Assembly (NCBI GenBank): GCA_947086655.1
Contig: CAMTZM010000006.1
Span: 1 to 64,000, forward strand
Direction of reading: 5' to 3'
Length of the DNA: 64,000 nucleotides
From: an uncultured Eubacteriaceae bacterium
GTDB lineage: Bacteria; Bacillota; Clostridia; Lachnospirales; CAG-274
Under the pieces are notes generated by a model. It was not told the origin of the DNA. It saw nothing but the letters and a program-made list of their open reading frames with translations, and ran no database searches. This document shows positions 63,439 through 64,000 of this stretch, piece by piece. Position 1 is the stretch's first letter. The number at the start of each line of letters is the position of its first letter. Position numbers and translations under genes: made by a program.

Positions 63439-64000
63439 ATGCAGACAGATTTATTTTATTATGTTCATTATAAACCGTTTATTTTTAAAAATATTAAAAT
63501 TGCGCAAAAAGCAAAACCTAAGATGCTTGTTGTTGGTAATATGTCGGCTGTTGAGATTAATAGTGAGTATGAAGGACCGGATTTTTCTATATTTATGAAT
63601 AATACTATAAATGATGAAGTGATAAAATACGCAAAAAGTATTTCTGATGGTTTTAATATGCTTAAAAATTCCGCTTTTGAGGCTGCCAATAGAATTGTTA
63701 TTATGGATTATGATTATGAAGGTAAAATTGCCGCTTTAAATGATAGTTTTATTAAGTTTTCTAATTCATTTAATTTTTATAAAAAATTTGCGTCTGATAA
63801 TGCTGAAAATAGTTCTAACCTTTTAGAATTTTCGGAGGAAATTACACAAGATGCTTATAAAAATGAAGAAATTCTTTCTTATTATGGCTTAAAGCTGAAT
63901 TTTGATGAAGAAATGATTTATAACAGTGAAGTTTTAATCGGAATGAATGAAAGTGATTTTAATAAACGTAAATACGAACTTCTTAGTTTTTTAAAGGATT
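63439..64000 (+). CDS. Hypothetical protein, cut by the window end
   Basis: The first 187 codons of an open frame that runs off the window. It starts MQTDLFYYVHYKPF after GGGAGGTGG. Visible sequence is mixed alpha/beta with Lys- and Asp-rich stretches, MLVVGNMSAVEI around residue 32 and FNFYKKFASDNAEN near 115. No signal peptide. Not recognised. Confidence 0.7.
   Translation, partial: MQTDLFYYVHYKPFIFKNIKIAQKAKPKMLVVGNMSAVEINSEYEGPDFSIFMNNTINDEVIKYAKSISDGFNMLKNSAFEAANRIVIMDYDYEGKIAALNDSFIKFSNSFNFYKKFASDNAENSSNLLEFSEEITQDAYKNEEILSYYGLKLNFDEEMIYNSEVLIGMNESDFNKRKYELLSFLKD

Overview
The window is chromosomal DNA from a strongly AT-rich, anaerobic, endospore-forming member of the Clostridia, most likely Lachnospirales-like. 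The evidence is spo0A, a cwlD-type cortex amidase, the gene order yloC-remA-gmk-rpoZ-priA-def-fmt, an hrcA-grpE-dnaK-dnaJ operon behind a CIRCE element, HydE for [FeFe]-hydrogenase maturation, NfnAB, FeoB and an S-box riboswitch. No rRNA, tRNA, CRISPR array or intact transposase was seen.

Layout. 1-2640: a coiled-coil protein of unknown role, a CmpB-like membrane protein and an isolated phage-type holin/GH73 endolysin pair. 2640-2930: a structured 212-bp repeat between two copies of a GTCCCCCG hairpin. 3000-6110: iron uptake (feoA-feoA-feoB and a Cys-rich partner). 6116-15610: a YeiH-type permease, an orphan kinase, mannonate dehydratase, a two-component system, asnB, maf and a DUF4321 protein. 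15849-21290: an EamA permease, mtaD-ahcY-hydE and a GlnQ-type ATPase. 21300-22750: hairpins and a DUF1796 gene switched out of frame at a G8 tract. 22970-29620: infC-rpmI-rplT with leader, coaX, mecA, a LysM membrane protein, rho, rpmE and a cold-shock gene. 29760-34730: lepB, a PEGA-domain protein and nfnAB. 34840-45965: galE, S-box-metK, a GNAT protein, lepA-hemW and the heat-shock operon. 46170-52875 (minus strand): yugP-like protease, fmt, def, priA, rpoZ, gmk, remA, yloC. 53000-55950: the second 212-bp repeat (inverted), rqcH and spo0A. 56318-62915: a sporulation-type locus interrupted by an integrated element. 63010-64000: a DUF1292 protein and a gene cut by the window end.

The outstanding feature is at 57705-62915. 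A CwlD-type N-acetylmuramoyl-L-alanine amidase gene is split in the codons of its DAGHGGWDPG motif by a 4,491-bp element. The element starts with a large serine recombinase, carries a TM2-domain protein, cheR and cheB, and ends with an imperfect inverted repeat of its start. Precise excision across the shared CCA(T/C)GGT rebuilds a 239-codon amidase of normal CwlD length without changing an amino acid. The recombinase has its ribosome-binding site inside the left junction, overlaps the stop of the truncated amidase, and appears to depend on transcription entering from the amidase operon. This is the architecture of a skin-type intervening element removed during sporulation, here in a cortex-lysis-specificity gene and with chemotaxis genes as cargo. 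The excision itself is inferred, not shown.

Other points are a probable phase-variable DUF1796 gene, the two near-identical 212-bp multi-hairpin repeats in opposite orientation about 50 kb apart, a family of 53-nt hairpins, and a Rho factor with a 10-residue repeat array in its N-terminal disordered region.
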